The notes: a model not told the origin generated them from the sequence alone. Positions 22,785-32,506 are shown, counted from the stretch's first letter. The stretch is DNA of 64,000 nt from Caulobacter segnis (GCF_019931575.1 NZ_CP082923.1:558001-622000); one strand, 5' to 3'. A program made the numbers and translations.

Positions 22785-24650
22785 ATGACGCCGCCAGACG
22801 GCGCGTCGCCCTCGCGCGACGTATCCAGCGTTCCGTTCAAGCCCCTGGCCATGAAGGGCCCGGACGTCAGCGTCGAGCGGCGGGCCGACGGCTCGATCGT
22901 CATCACCTCGAACCACACCCCCGGCGAGGGGCCCGTCTCGATCGCCGACCTCCTGGCCCGCAAGGCCGCCGAGCATCCGGACCGGCCTTACATCAAGCAG
23001 CGCGAGCCGGGTCACGGCCCCTGGCGCGGCGTCACCTACGGCCAGGCCCTGCGGGCGGTCGAGGGCGTCGCCCAATGGCTGCTGGACCAGGGCCTGACCG
23101 AGGCCGACAGCGTCATGATCCTGTCGGGCAACTCGATCGAGCACGCCCTGATGACCCTGGGAGCCTACACCGCCGGCGTCCCGGCCGCGCCGATCAGCCC
23201 GGCCTACAGCCTGATCTCGACCGACCACGCCAAGCTGAGGCACTGCTTCGAGAAGGTCGCGCCCCGCGTCGTCTTCGCCCAGAGCGGCGCCCTGTTCGCC
23301 AAGGCGTTGGAGACCCTGAAGGCCATCGACCTCACGATCGCGGTGATCACGGCGGATGGAGCCGACGGAACGATCGCCTTCGCCGACGTGGCCGCGACCG
23401 AGCCTACGGCGGCCGTGGCGGTGTCGCGCGGGGCGCTGGGCCCGGCGACCGTGGCCAAGTACCTGTTCACCTCCGGCTCGACCGGCCTGCCCAAGGCCGT
23501 GCCCCAGACCCACGGCATGATGGCCGGGGTGATCGCCGGCCAGGAGGGCATCCGCACCGACGCGCCCGATCCCGACGAGGTCCCCCAAAGCCTGGAATGG
23601 ATGCCCTGGAGCCACATCTCGGCCGGCAACATCAGCTTCAACGGGGTGCTGTGGGCCGGCGGCACCCTGCACATCGACGAGGGCAAGCCGCTGCCGGGCA
23701 TGTTCGAGACGACGATCAAGAACCTCTACGAGGTCTCGCCGATCGTGTTCGGCTCGGCCCCGATCGCGTTCTCGATGCTGGCCGAGGCGATGGAGAACGA
23801 TCCGGCCCTGCGGCGCTCGTTCTTCAAGAACCTGCGCTACATGGGCTATGGCGGCGCGACCCTGTCCAACGACGTCTATGAGCGCATACAGGCGCTGGCG
23901 GTGGCCGAGACCGGCCAGCGCATCCCGCTGACCACCATGTACGGCGCCACCGAGACGCAAGGCATCACGGTCACCCACTGGATCACCGAGCGGGTCGGAC
24001 TGGTCGGGCTTCCCTTGCCGGGCATCCAGCTGAAACTCGCTCCCAGCGGCTCGAAGTACGAGGTCCGGGTCAAGGGGCCGACCGTGGCGGCCGGCTACCA
24101 CAAGGATCCGGAGCGCACGGCGGCGGCCTTCGACGAGGAGGGCTTCTACCGCCTGGGCGACGCGGCGCGGTTCGTCGATCCGGAGGACCCGGCCAAGGGC
24201 CTGGTGTTCGACGGCCGGGTGACCGAGGACTTCAAGCTGGACAGCGGCACCTGGGTCAGCGTCGGCGTGCTGCGGCCCGACATCGTCGCCGCCTGCAGCC
24301 CCTACATCCACGACGCGGTGATCACCGGCCAGGACAAGCCGTTCATCGGCGCGATGCTGTGGCCCTCGCCGGCCGGGCTCCAGGCGCTGGTCGCCGATCC
24401 GGGGCCGGGGACGCCGCTGGAGAAGCTGGTGGCGATCCTGCGCGAGCGGCTGGGCGCCTTCAACGCCGTGGCCGGCGGCTCGTCGCGCCGCGTGGGCCGC
24501 TTCACCATCCTGACCGAGCCGCCCTCGATCGACGCGGGCGAGATCACCGACAAGGGCTACGTCAACCAGCGGGCGACGCTGGAGCGGCGGGCCGAGCGGG
24601 TGGAGGCGATCTACGCCAAGGCGCCGGGCGAGGGGATCTTCCCGGTCTAG
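22785..24650 (+). CDS. Feruloyl-CoA synthase-like acyl-CoA ligase
   Basis: ANL-superfamily ligase of 621 residues. AMP-binding signature KYLFTSGSTGLPKAVPQTHG near residue 225; WMPWSHISAGN; TMYGATETQG; and, instead of the usual ligase hinge, TEDFKLDSGTWVSVG with a C-terminus containing SIDAGEITDKGYVNQ, where the Lys should be catalytic. This pattern is characteristic of feruloyl-CoA synthase, which activates ferulate and related aromatic acids. No enoyl-CoA hydratase or vanillin dehydrogenase gene is adjacent, so the substrate is inferred. AGGGAG-type sequence precedes the ATG. Confidence 0.88.
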   Translation: MTPPDGASPSRDVSSVPFKPLAMKGPDVSVERRADGSIVITSNHTPGEGPVSIADLLARKAAEHPDRPYIKQREPGHGPWRGVTYGQALRAVEGVAQWLLDQGLTEADSVMILSGNSIEHALMTLGAYTAGVPAAPISPAYSLISTDHAKLRHCFEKVAPRVVFAQSGALFAKALETLKAIDLTIAVITADGADGTIAFADVAATEPTAAVAVSRGALGPATVAKYLFTSGSTGLPKAVPQTHGMMAGVIAGQEGIRTDAPDPDEVPQSLEWMPWSHISAGNISFNGVLWAGGTLHIDEGKPLPGMFETTIKNLYEVSPIVFGSAPIAFSMLAEAMENDPALRRSFFKNLRYMGYGGATLSNDVYERIQALAVAETGQRIPLTTMYGATETQGITVTHWITERVGLVGLPLPGIQLKLAPSGSKYEVRVKGPTVAAGYHKDPERTAAAFDEEGFYRLGDAARFVDPEDPAKGLVFDGRVTEDFKLDSGTWVSVGVLRPDIVAACSPYIHDAVITGQDKPFIGAMLWPSPAGLQALVADPGPGTPLEKLVAILRERLGAFNAVAGGSSRRVGRFTILTEPPSIDAGEITDKGYVNQRATLERRAERVEAIYAKAPGEGIFPV

Positions 24651-24651
24651 G

Positions 24652-27069
24652 TCACCAGGAGAGACCGCCGCGCACCAGAACGGCGGTCTTGTCCGACATG
24701 CCGAAGGCCATCAACTCGGGCGGCTTGGCCGGCGGCGCCTTGGCCATCACCGGCCAGCCCTCATGATATTCCAGCGCCGCGACCTCGACCTTGCCGGTCC
24801 CCGAGGTGGTGAAGCTCAGCGTCACGCCGTTCGGGTCAGGGGCGTGATAGGTCACGCTGGACCACTTGCCGGCCTCGGTCGCCAGGGTGATCGGCCGGCC
24901 GTTCAGGCGCGGCTGGCTGAGCGGCGCGGTGGGGCGCAGGCGCAGGGTGACCGTCTCGGCGCCAGGGGCGGGGATCAGGCGGACCAGTAGGCGATCCTCG
25001 GCGCGATCGACGGTCAGTTGCGGCGCGGGGACCGGAACGGCGCGGGTTTCCGACATCCACACGGGCTTGGACCAGAACGGAGCCAGGGCCTGCTGCTTGG
25101 GCGCGGAGCCGCCATCGTCGGGCAGGACCCGGCGGGTCCAGGCGTCGAGCCGGGCCTGGTCGGCGACGCGCCAAGCCTCACCGGACGACAGGTCGGCCAC
25201 ATGCACGGCCTGGGTGATGGCCGGACGGCCGGGCTCGCCGCCCGGGCGCGCGGCGCTGGCGGTCAGGGCGATCCCGGCCACGGCCAGGACGCCGGCGGCC
25301 CGCCAGGCCCAGCGGGTGGCGGCGAAGTCATGGACCAGGGGCGACAGGGCCGGGGCGGCCAGCATGACGAACAGGGCCATGATCGCCGGCTCGGTCAGGC
25401 CGATCCCGGCGAAGGTCCAGGCCCCCCAGGCGGTGAGCTGGGCGGTCGCCAGCACGGCCAGGAGGCCGACAGCGAAAGTCAAAGCGAGCGCGACCCGCTT
25501 GTCCCGCGTCCCGCCGACGCCGATGACCAGGGCCGCGCCGACGGCGGCGACCAGCAGCGGCCAGGTCAGCATCACCGTCGCGCCGGGGGCCAGGACTTGC
25601 GCGGCCGTGGCCAGCAGCAGCAGTACGATCATCCCGCCGATCCAGGCCCCCAGCACGCCGGTGCGGAAGCCCAGGGCCAGGGCGGCGAACACGCAGGCCG
25701 CGACGCCCAGGCCGAGGCCCACGGGATCGAAGCCGCCGGCCAGGCTGCACGCCCCGCCCAGGGCCAGGCCGACGACGCCGGGAATGATCCGGCTGGCCCC
25801 GCGCGCCTGGGCCGTGGCCACGCCCAGGCCGGCGGCGACGGCGAGCAGGCCCGCGCCCCACAGCAGGTGGTCGAAGCGGACCAGCAGGCCGTAGTAGCGC
25901 TGGACGTCCTGGATCATCAGGGCGCGGCCGGCCAGGTGCAGGACCAGGGCGGCGCTGGTGGCGATCAGCAGCAGGCCCCCTGCGCCCCGGGCGATCTCCC
26001 AGCCGCTGGCCGCGCCGGCCGCCAGGGTGCGCCAGGCGGTGAAGACGATCAGCAGGGCGGCCAGGCCCAGCAGCGCCCAGCCGACCACGGGCGGATAGCT
26101 GATCAGGGTCAGGCTCAGCAGGTCGGAATAGATGGCGTTCTCGGTCCGGGCCGGCAGCGTCGGCGCGTCGGCCAGGGCTCGGACGGTCGGCAAGGCCTGG
26201 TCGCCGATGTGCTGCAGGCTGCCCCGCTCCAGATGTTCGGGCCGGGCCAGCGGCGTGTGATAGCCCAGCTGGTCGTCGATGAAGGCCAGGTTCAGCCCGG
26301 GCAGGCCCCGCTTCACCGCGTGGGTGAAGTCGGTGTCGTTGGGCATCTTCTCATAGACCGTCGAGGCCATCGAATTGGCCGACGGTCCCTTGGCTGAGCG
26401 GGCGAAGACGCCGATCAGCGCGCCGTTGCCGGGGCCGGTCTGGAACATGGCCGCGCGGCCGGCGTCGCCCCGGGCCTCCATGTTCACGACCACGCCGACC
26501 CGCTCCAGCATCGGGTCGCGGTTGAAGAAGGCGTCGGCCCCCAGCAGGCCCGGCTCCTCGGCGTCGGTGAACAGGAAGATGACGTCGCGGGCGTGGGGCC
26601 CATCGGCCTTCAGGGCGCGGGCCATCTCGAGAGCGGCGGCGACGCCGGTCGAGTCGTCGGCCGCGCCGGGCGAGTTGGGGACCGAGTCGTAGTGGCTCAT
26701 CACCAGGATGGCCGGCAGGGTGCGGTCCTTGCCGGGCAGCACGCCGACCAGGTTCTGCACCGCCGCCACGCCCAGGGCCCGCCCGTCCTTGGAATAGGGG
26801 CGGAAGCCCTCGCCCGGACGCACCGAGACCTCCAGGCCCAGGGCGTTGATCCGCGCCAGCAGGTGGTCGCGGACCCGGACGATCTCGGCCGAGCCGGTCG
26901 GGTGGGGCGTCCTGGCGATGGCGGCGACGTCGGCCATGGCGCGGTCGGCCGAGAAGGCCGTCGCCCGCGCGCCGGCGGGAACTGGAGCGGGCGGCCGCTG
27001 GCTCCAGACGCCCAGCGCCAGGCCCAGGACCAGGCAGATCCAGAAACCGAGGAAGCGGATCGTCTTCAT
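24652..27069 (-). CDS. M28-family metallopeptidase with large membrane domain
   Basis: Protein of 805 residues. MKTIRFLGFWICLVLGLALG anchors the N-terminus. Residues about 35-310 are an M28 aminopeptidase with zinc ligands in SHYDSV, GAADDSTG, TDAEEPGLLGAD, VVNMEARG and the final His in LGYHTPLA. Residues about 330-620 hold eight or more hydrophobic helices, and the last 170 form a periplasmic, beta-rich domain. The architecture is that of the vacuolar-type Pff1/FrmA-like membrane proteases and their bacterial relatives. Convergent with the CoA-synthase gene (one base between stops); divergence or terminator upstream separates it from the TonB receptor gene. Confidence 0.9.
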   Translation of the reverse strand: MKTIRFLGFWICLVLGLALGVWSQRPPAPVPAGARATAFSADRAMADVAAIARTPHPTGSAEIVRVRDHLLARINALGLEVSVRPGEGFRPYSKDGRALGVAAVQNLVGVLPGKDRTLPAILVMSHYDSVPNSPGAADDSTGVAAALEMARALKADGPHARDVIFLFTDAEEPGLLGADAFFNRDPMLERVGVVVNMEARGDAGRAAMFQTGPGNGALIGVFARSAKGPSANSMASTVYEKMPNDTDFTHAVKRGLPGLNLAFIDDQLGYHTPLARPEHLERGSLQHIGDQALPTVRALADAPTLPARTENAIYSDLLSLTLISYPPVVGWALLGLAALLIVFTAWRTLAAGAASGWEIARGAGGLLLIATSAALVLHLAGRALMIQDVQRYYGLLVRFDHLLWGAGLLAVAAGLGVATAQARGASRIIPGVVGLALGGACSLAGGFDPVGLGLGVAACVFAALALGFRTGVLGAWIGGMIVLLLLATAAQVLAPGATVMLTWPLLVAAVGAALVIGVGGTRDKRVALALTFAVGLLAVLATAQLTAWGAWTFAGIGLTEPAIMALFVMLAAPALSPLVHDFAATRWAWRAAGVLAVAGIALTASAARPGGEPGRPAITQAVHVADLSSGEAWRVADQARLDAWTRRVLPDDGGSAPKQQALAPFWSKPVWMSETRAVPVPAPQLTVDRAEDRLLVRLIPAPGAETVTLRLRPTAPLSQPRLNGRPITLATEAGKWSSVTYHAPDPNGVTLSFTTSGTGKVEVAALEYHEGWPVMAKAPPAKPPELMAFGMSDKTAVLVRGGLSW

Positions 27070-27172
27070 CGGGCGTGCCTCCGGCGCGACAGCGAATCCC
27101 CCAGGGACATGCTGAGGTGATGCGCGCCGATCGGAAACCCCCGGCGTGGGGCCTGGAGCGCTTCGTCCACGG

Positions 27173-27204
27173 AAAAGGGCGACCCGGTCGCCCGGATCGC
27201 CCTT
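27173..27204 (-). terminator. Terminator of the second TonB receptor gene
   Basis: Read on the minus strand, AAGGGCGA pairs with TCGCCCTT, extended by an inner CCGG-CCGG, followed by four T. It lies about 64 bases past the receptor stop. Confidence 0.8.
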
Positions 27205-27267
27205 CCCCTCTTCCGAAAGCCGGCGACGCTTTGAGATCGCGGCGCCGGTTCCCCCTCCCGGTCAGAA

Positions 27268-29784
27268 CTAGAACTTGGAGCGCAGGGTCACGCCGTAGGT
27301 GCGCGGCGCGCCCAGGAACGCGTCGTAGGTGATCGTGTCCAGCGCCGCGTTGTAGGTGGGCTGGGTGGCCGACAAGCCCGAGGAGCCCTGCAGGGTGCCG
27401 TTGAAGGCCACCTGATAGTACTTCTCGTTGAACAGGTTCTGGCCCCACAGCTCGACGGTCCAGCGATCGTCGGCCGAGCCGACGCCCACGCGGCCGTTCA
27501 CGACGGTGAAGGCCTTCTGCACCTTCGGCGGGAACAGGTCCGAACCGGTGTTGTACGACGACGAGTACTTCGCGCCGATGTTGAAGCGAGCCTTCAGGTT
27601 GTCGCCGACCGGGGTCTCGTAGGTCAGCGAGCCCGAGGCCGAGTACTTCGGAGCCAGCGACATGCGGCTGCCCGGCAGCAGGGCCAGGGCGTTGCCCGGA
27701 TCGTTCGGGATCGGCTGGTTGCCGTACTTGGTCAGGGCGTAGGTGAAGCCGCTCTGGACCATCAGGCCCTTGACCGGGGTGAACCACAGGAAGTCGGCGT
27801 CGACGCCCTTGGACTTCACTTCCGGGATCGAGCGGACCACGAACGAGGTGCCCAGGAACGTGTTCAGCTGGAAGTCTGTGAACTTCTGATAGAAGCCGCT
27901 GACGTTGAAGAGCACCGTGCGGTTGAACAGGGTGTTCTTGATCCCCAGCTCGTAGCTGTCGACGAACTCCGCCGGGAACGAGGTGTCGTAGATCGGCGCC
28001 ACGCCGGCGCCGCCCGAGGGCAGGCCGTTCGACGACTGGGTGCGGTCCAGGTTGAAGCCGCCGCCCTTGTAGCCGCGCGCGAACGAGGCGTAGGTGAAGA
28101 CCTCCGGCGAGAAGCGGTACGAGGCCTTGATCGTGCCGCTCCACTCCTTGTCCGAGCGTTTCTGGTTGGTGCCGCGGCCGTTGAACAGCGGGTTGGCCCA
28201 GGGCAGGCAGAGGTTGCCGATGACCGTGCCGGCGTTGGCCGCGCCGACGATGCTGGCGATGCGGGCTTGGCCGGCGGCCGACAGGGCCGTGCCGCAGGCG
28301 ACGCCGCCGTCGGTGTTGGTCTGGTAGGTGTCGAGCTTCTTCTCTTCGGAGGTGTAGCGCAGGCCGCCAGTGATCTCGAATGCGTCGGTCACGTGCCAGG
28401 TGTTGTTGGTGAACAGCGCGATCGTGGTGGCCCGCTGGTCGTAGCGGTCACGGATCCCCTGGCCGCCGACATACGAGGTGTTCGGCGCGCGGTTCAGCAG
28501 CAGGGCGATGAAGTTGGCCACGCCCGCCGGGTTGGCGGCCGAGCGCGACAGCAGGCGGCCCAGATACTGCTCGTAGTCGTTGCCGTAGAGGAAGTTGGCG
28601 CGGGTCTCCAGGCGTTCGTCCGCCAGGAAGGCGCCGAGCAGCCAGTCGAACTTGTCGGTCTTGCCCGCCAGGCGCAGTTCCTGGGTGTAGGTCCTGAACT
28701 CCGAATAGTTCGTGCCGTCCTTGTTGCGATAGACGAGGTCGGCGGTCGAGAAGTCGGCGTCCTGGCCGTTGTCGGTGCGCCAGTTGCGGATGGCCGTGAT
28801 GCTGGTCAGCGAGCCGAACGGCAGGTCGATGTCGCCCTGCAGCGAGACGCCCTTGTCCTCGATCTTGGCCGGCGCGCCGCGGTTGGAATAGGCCACGCGC
28901 TTGAACGGATCGGCGGTGGTGGCCAGCGGCGTCGTCTGGCCCGAGACCAGGGCCAGGATGCCGGCGGTCGGGCCGGTGCGGATCTGCACCGCGCCGCAGC
29001 AGTTCTCGTCGCGGCGGCTGTAGTCGGCGATCACGCGGAAGGTCGCCCGGTCGTCGGGGACGAACAGCAGCTGGCCGCGCACGGTGTAGAAGTTGGAGTC
29101 GGCGTCCTGGTCACGATCGGACGGACCCTTGCCGGTGACCACGTCGTTGTAGCCGTCGCGCTTGCGGGCGGCGACATAGAGGCGGCCGGCCAGCTTGTCC
29201 TCGTAGATCGGACCCGTGACCGACGCCGACGCGCCCTTGGCGCCGTAGTTGCCGAAGGTGAGCTCGCCGTTGGCGCCGAAGCCGAACTCGGGCTCCTTGG
29301 TGACGACGTTGATGACGCCGGCCGAGGTGTTCTTGCCGAACAGGGTGCCTTGCGGGCCCTTCAGCACCTCGATGCGCTCCATCTCGCCCAGGTCGCCGAA
29401 GCCGACGCCGTTGCGGGGGCGATAGACGCCGTCGATGACGATGCCGACCGAGCTCTCCAGGCCCGGGTTGTCGCCGACGGTGCCGACGCCGCGCACGCGG
29501 GCGGTGGTCGAGGCTTCCGACGAGGTCGAGGTGACGGTCAGGCCGGGGGTCAGGATCGTCAGATCCTTGATGTCCCTGACGCCGGTGTCCTGCAGCAGCT
29601 TGGCGCCGACGGCGGTGACCACCACCGGGACGTCCTGCAGGTTCTGTTCCCGCTTCTGGGCGGTGACGATGATGCTGTCGATGGTTTGGGAGTCGGCTTC
29701 CTGAGCCTGCGCGACGCTCGTGGCGCCAAGACCGGCGAGGACAACAGCGGACGCAGTGCCGCAAAGCACCTGGGTAAAGCGCAT
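27268..29784 (-). CDS. TonB-dependent receptor
   Basis: Outer-membrane receptor of 838 residues. Signal peptide MRFTQVLCGTASAVVLAGLG to about residue 27; TonB box-like DSIIVTAQKREQNLQDVPV; plug domain with VTSTSSEASTTARVRGVGTVGDNPGLESSVG-type FeS-receptor signatures (SVGIVIDGVY, RIEVLKGPQGTLFGKNTSAGVINVVTKEP); and a barrel ending in TYGVTLRSKF with terminal Phe. The 'GVYRPRNGVGFGDLGEMERIEVLKGPQGTL' pattern is that of the siderophore/general receptor group common in sphingomonads and Caulobacter. Substrate not readable. Divergent from selO; no exbB or tonB nearby. Confidence 0.95.
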   Translation of the reverse strand: MRFTQVLCGTASAVVLAGLGATSVAQAQEADSQTIDSIIVTAQKREQNLQDVPVVVTAVGAKLLQDTGVRDIKDLTILTPGLTVTSTSSEASTTARVRGVGTVGDNPGLESSVGIVIDGVYRPRNGVGFGDLGEMERIEVLKGPQGTLFGKNTSAGVINVVTKEPEFGFGANGELTFGNYGAKGASASVTGPIYEDKLAGRLYVAARKRDGYNDVVTGKGPSDRDQDADSNFYTVRGQLLFVPDDRATFRVIADYSRRDENCCGAVQIRTGPTAGILALVSGQTTPLATTADPFKRVAYSNRGAPAKIEDKGVSLQGDIDLPFGSLTSITAIRNWRTDNGQDADFSTADLVYRNKDGTNYSEFRTYTQELRLAGKTDKFDWLLGAFLADERLETRANFLYGNDYEQYLGRLLSRSAANPAGVANFIALLLNRAPNTSYVGGQGIRDRYDQRATTIALFTNNTWHVTDAFEITGGLRYTSEEKKLDTYQTNTDGGVACGTALSAAGQARIASIVGAANAGTVIGNLCLPWANPLFNGRGTNQKRSDKEWSGTIKASYRFSPEVFTYASFARGYKGGGFNLDRTQSSNGLPSGGAGVAPIYDTSFPAEFVDSYELGIKNTLFNRTVLFNVSGFYQKFTDFQLNTFLGTSFVVRSIPEVKSKGVDADFLWFTPVKGLMVQSGFTYALTKYGNQPIPNDPGNALALLPGSRMSLAPKYSASGSLTYETPVGDNLKARFNIGAKYSSSYNTGSDLFPPKVQKAFTVVNGRVGVGSADDRWTVELWGQNLFNEKYYQVAFNGTLQGSSGLSATQPTYNAALDTITYDAFLGAPRTYGVTLRSKF

Positions 29785-30029
29785 TTCCTACCTCGGTTCG
29801 TTGGCCGAGAACGCTTGCCCGCCCCCGGCTTGTTTTTCGTTGCTCCGTCGAACGATTGTTCGAATGGATAGCCAAGGGTTAGGCGCCGGCCCCGGTCTCG
29901 GCAAGCGAAATCCCTTGTTGCGAAAAGGTTCTGGGATTTTCTGTTGCCGGGAAGCGACAGCGTTCGGCGGCCGTCATCGAAATTCGAAAGAGGCTTGCGC
30001 GGGCGGCGGCCCGGTCTCATCTGGCGACC

Positions 30030-31493
30030 ATGAGCCTTTCTCCCGCCTATCGCCCCGATCCCCGCTTCCAGGCGCTGGGACGCGACTTCGCCGACCCGGT
30101 CGAGGCGGCGGACTTTCCCGAGACGATCCTCCGGTTTCGGAACGATCGCGCGGCGGCGAGCGTGGGGCTGGAGGCCCTGAGCGACGCCGAGTGGATCGGC
30201 CATTTCGGCCGCTTCGCGCCGCTGCCGGACAACCAGCCGATCCCGCTGGCCATGCGCTATCACGGTCACCAGTTCCGCGTTTACAACCCCGACCTGGGCG
30301 ACGGGCGCGGCTTCCTCTTCGCCCAGCTGCGCGAGCAGGAGTCGTCCTCGGGAAAGATTGGTCGCCTGCTGGACCTGGCCACCAAGGGTTCGGGCCAGAC
30401 GCCATGGTCGCGGGCGGGCGACGGCCGCCTGACCCTGAAGGGCGGGATGCGCGAAATCCTGGCCGCCAGCCAGCTGGAGGCCTTGGGGGTTCCGACCTCG
30501 CGCGCCTTCTCGCTGGTCGAGACCGGCGAGGCCCTGACGCGCGGCGACGAGCCCAGCCCGACCCGCTCGGCGGTGCTGACCCGGCTATCGCACAGCCACA
30601 TCCGCTTCGGCACCTTCCAGCGCCTGGCCTATTTCGACCAGCGCGACCTGATCACCCAGCTGGTCGATCACGTGGTCGAGACCTACTACCCGCACCTGGC
30701 CGACGTCGCCGACCGGCCGGCGGCCCTGCTGGAGGCGACCGTGGCGGCCAGCGCCGGGCTGCTGGCGCGCTGGATGTCGGCCGGCTTCGTGCACGGGGTG
30801 CTCAACACCGACAACATGGTCGTGACCGGGGAGAGTTTCGACTACGGCCCCTGGCGCTTCCTGCCGCGCAATGACCCCAACTTCGTCGCCGCCTATTTCG
30901 ACCACCAGGGGCTCTACAGCTTCGGCCGCCAGCCCGAGACGGTGTTCTGGAACCTGCAGCAGCTGGCCGCCTGCCTGACCCTGGTCACCGACCAGGCCGG
31001 GCTGCTGGCGGCGCTGAACGACTTTTCCGGCGGCTATCGCCTGGCCCTGCGCGGCGCGATCCTGGACCGGCTGGCCGTGCGGAGCCGGGGCGACGACGCC
31101 GATGTCGAGCTGGTCAACGCCGCTTTCCGCGCCCTGGCCGAGGGCGGCGACGCCCTGCGCTGGGAGCCGTTCTTCTTCGACTGGTTCGGCGGCGAGGCGT
31201 CGGAGGGGCGGGCGCTGGCCGGACCCCGCGCCGGCCTCTATGGGACCGAGGCGTTCCTAGATTTCCGCCGTCGGCTGGCGGCCTTCGAGCCGGATCGCCC
31301 CGATCGCCTGGCCGATCCCGTCTTCCAGCGGCCCGAGCCTGAGGAGCTGATCATCGACGAGGTCGAGGCCCTGTGGGCGCCGATCGCCGAGCGGGACGAC
31401 TGGGCGCCGCTGTACGCCAAGCTGGACCGGATCGAAGCCGCGCGTGTCGCTTACGGGCTGGGAAGGGATGGCGCCAAAAACGCCGCACCCTGA
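30030..31493 (+). CDS. selO: Protein adenylyltransferase SelO (YdiU)
   Basis: Pseudokinase-fold AMPylator of 487 residues. Landmarks of the family are AMRYHGHQF followed by LGDGRGFLFAQL near residue 75-95, KGSGQTPWSRAGDGRLTLKG (nucleotide-binding region), SHSHIRFGTF, and GVLNTDNMVVTGESFDYGPW with the NTDN active-site segment near residue 257. SelO attaches AMP to Ser/Thr/Tyr of redox proteins (established for E. coli). The GHQF is followed by R rather than the more usual G. Divergent from the TonB receptor gene with 245 bases between. Confidence 0.93.
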   Translation: MSLSPAYRPDPRFQALGRDFADPVEAADFPETILRFRNDRAAASVGLEALSDAEWIGHFGRFAPLPDNQPIPLAMRYHGHQFRVYNPDLGDGRGFLFAQLREQESSSGKIGRLLDLATKGSGQTPWSRAGDGRLTLKGGMREILAASQLEALGVPTSRAFSLVETGEALTRGDEPSPTRSAVLTRLSHSHIRFGTFQRLAYFDQRDLITQLVDHVVETYYPHLADVADRPAALLEATVAASAGLLARWMSAGFVHGVLNTDNMVVTGESFDYGPWRFLPRNDPNFVAAYFDHQGLYSFGRQPETVFWNLQQLAACLTLVTDQAGLLAALNDFSGGYRLALRGAILDRLAVRSRGDDADVELVNAAFRALAEGGDALRWEPFFFDWFGGEASEGRALAGPRAGLYGTEAFLDFRRRLAAFEPDRPDRLADPVFQRPEPEELIIDEVEALWAPIAERDDWAPLYAKLDRIEAARVAYGLGRDGAKNAAP

Positions 31494-31583
31494 ATTTTTT
31501 CGTTCGCGCGCGGAACAACCGTCAAGGTTCCGTCTTACAATCCCGGCACAGTGCCCTCGACGAACGCCGCGTGGAGATTCCCG

Positions 31584-31709
31584 ATGCGCATTTTCCAACC
31601 CATCATGCTGGTCTGCGCCGTGGCCATGTCCTTCGTGGGCGCGCTGGGCGTGCCCGGCTTCGCCCGAGCGGTCGGCGAGTGGATGCGCGACCGTCCGGAA
31701 CTGGCCTAG
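31584..31709 (+). CDS. 41-residue membrane peptide
   Basis: A short frame reading MRIFQPIMLVCAVAMSFVGA, then LGVPGFARAVGEWMRDRPEL and a final Ala. It has one hydrophobic helix followed by an amphipathic tail. GGAG lies seven to ten bases upstream, and the frame begins 90 bases after selO. It could be a small inner-membrane protein or an exported peptide. No family is recognised; its codon use and ribosome-binding site support it being real. Confidence 0.55.
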   Translation: MRIFQPIMLVCAVAMSFVGALGVPGFARAVGEWMRDRPELA

Positions 31710-31722
31710 TTCCAGGCCTAGG

Positions 31723-32499
31723 CTAGGCGCTGAGCGCGGCCGGTTCGGCCGGCGCGTCGCCCATCAGGTCGGCGCGCGCCCGGATCGGGAAGATCGCCAG
31801 GAATCTCTCCAGAAACAGCCAGGTGGCGTGGTCGTGATCCAGGTGATGGGTCAGGAGGCCGATCGGCTGGTCCCACTGGCCCGCCAGGCGCCGCTGCTTC
31901 AGCAGCTGCCGCATCCGTGACAGGAACTTCCACGTCCCCCGGAAGCGGGCGCCGTCCTTCCAGCGCAGCACGTCCAGGTGAACGTCCAGCCGCGCGACGC
32001 CGCCGGTGACGCCGGCATTGTGGTCGAAGCCGGAGACCGCGCGCAGGGGCGAGTCGGGCAGGGCCTCGATCAGGCGCGGCTGCAGATTGTTCCACGGCGG
32101 CACGAACAGGGTTGGGGCGACGCCGGCGCGGTGAAAGGCCATCACCGTCGCGCGCAGTTGGGCGCGGATCCAGTCGACGCCGTCGTCCTCGACGATCTCG
32201 CCGAAGCCTCGGCCCTCGGGCTGGCGGTTGACGTGCTTGAAGCCGTGGACGGCGATCTCGACGCCGGGTTCGGTCTCGACTCGGCGGACCAGGTCCGTCA
32301 GGTGCGGACCGGCGATCGCGGCCAGGGTCAGGGGCGCCTGGCGACGGCGGGCCAGGCTGAGCAGCTGTTCCAGCGGACCGGTCGGGCCGCGCGCGTCGTC
32401 GTCGCGCCACCAGAGCACCGGCGCGTGGCCGGCCTTGGCCCAGAGCCGCAGCTCGGAGCCCAGCGCCAGACGGAAGGCGAGGGGCGTACGGGCCGGCAT
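31723..32499 (-). CDS. Polysaccharide-deacetylase-like protein
   Basis: Protein of 258 residues with a divergent NodB/polysaccharide deacetylase fold: WWRDDDARGPT near residue 30 (metal-binding Asp pair), EIAVHGFKHVNRQ near 82 (His motif), and LFVPPWNNL near 130. It lies immediately downstream (eight bases) of the glycosyltransferase gene on the same strand, so the two likely act on the same polysaccharide or lipopolysaccharide. No signal peptide is seen, so it is probably cytoplasmic. The substrate is not readable. Confidence 0.85.
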   Translation of the reverse strand: MPARTPLAFRLALGSELRLWAKAGHAPVLWWRDDDARGPTGPLEQLLSLARRRQAPLTLAAIAGPHLTDLVRRVETEPGVEIAVHGFKHVNRQPEGRGFGEIVEDDGVDWIRAQLRATVMAFHRAGVAPTLFVPPWNNLQPRLIEALPDSPLRAVSGFDHNAGVTGGVARLDVHLDVLRWKDGARFRGTWKFLSRMRQLLKQRRLAGQWDQPIGLLTHHLDHDHATWLFLERFLAIFPIRARADLMGDAPAEPAALSA

Positions 32500-32506
32500 C
32501 GCGGGG

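Noticed and set aside
31476..31505. Hairpin GGCGCC...GGCGCC-like at the end of selO as terminator
   Set aside because: The stem is only four or five pairs and not directly followed by the T-run, so it was not called.
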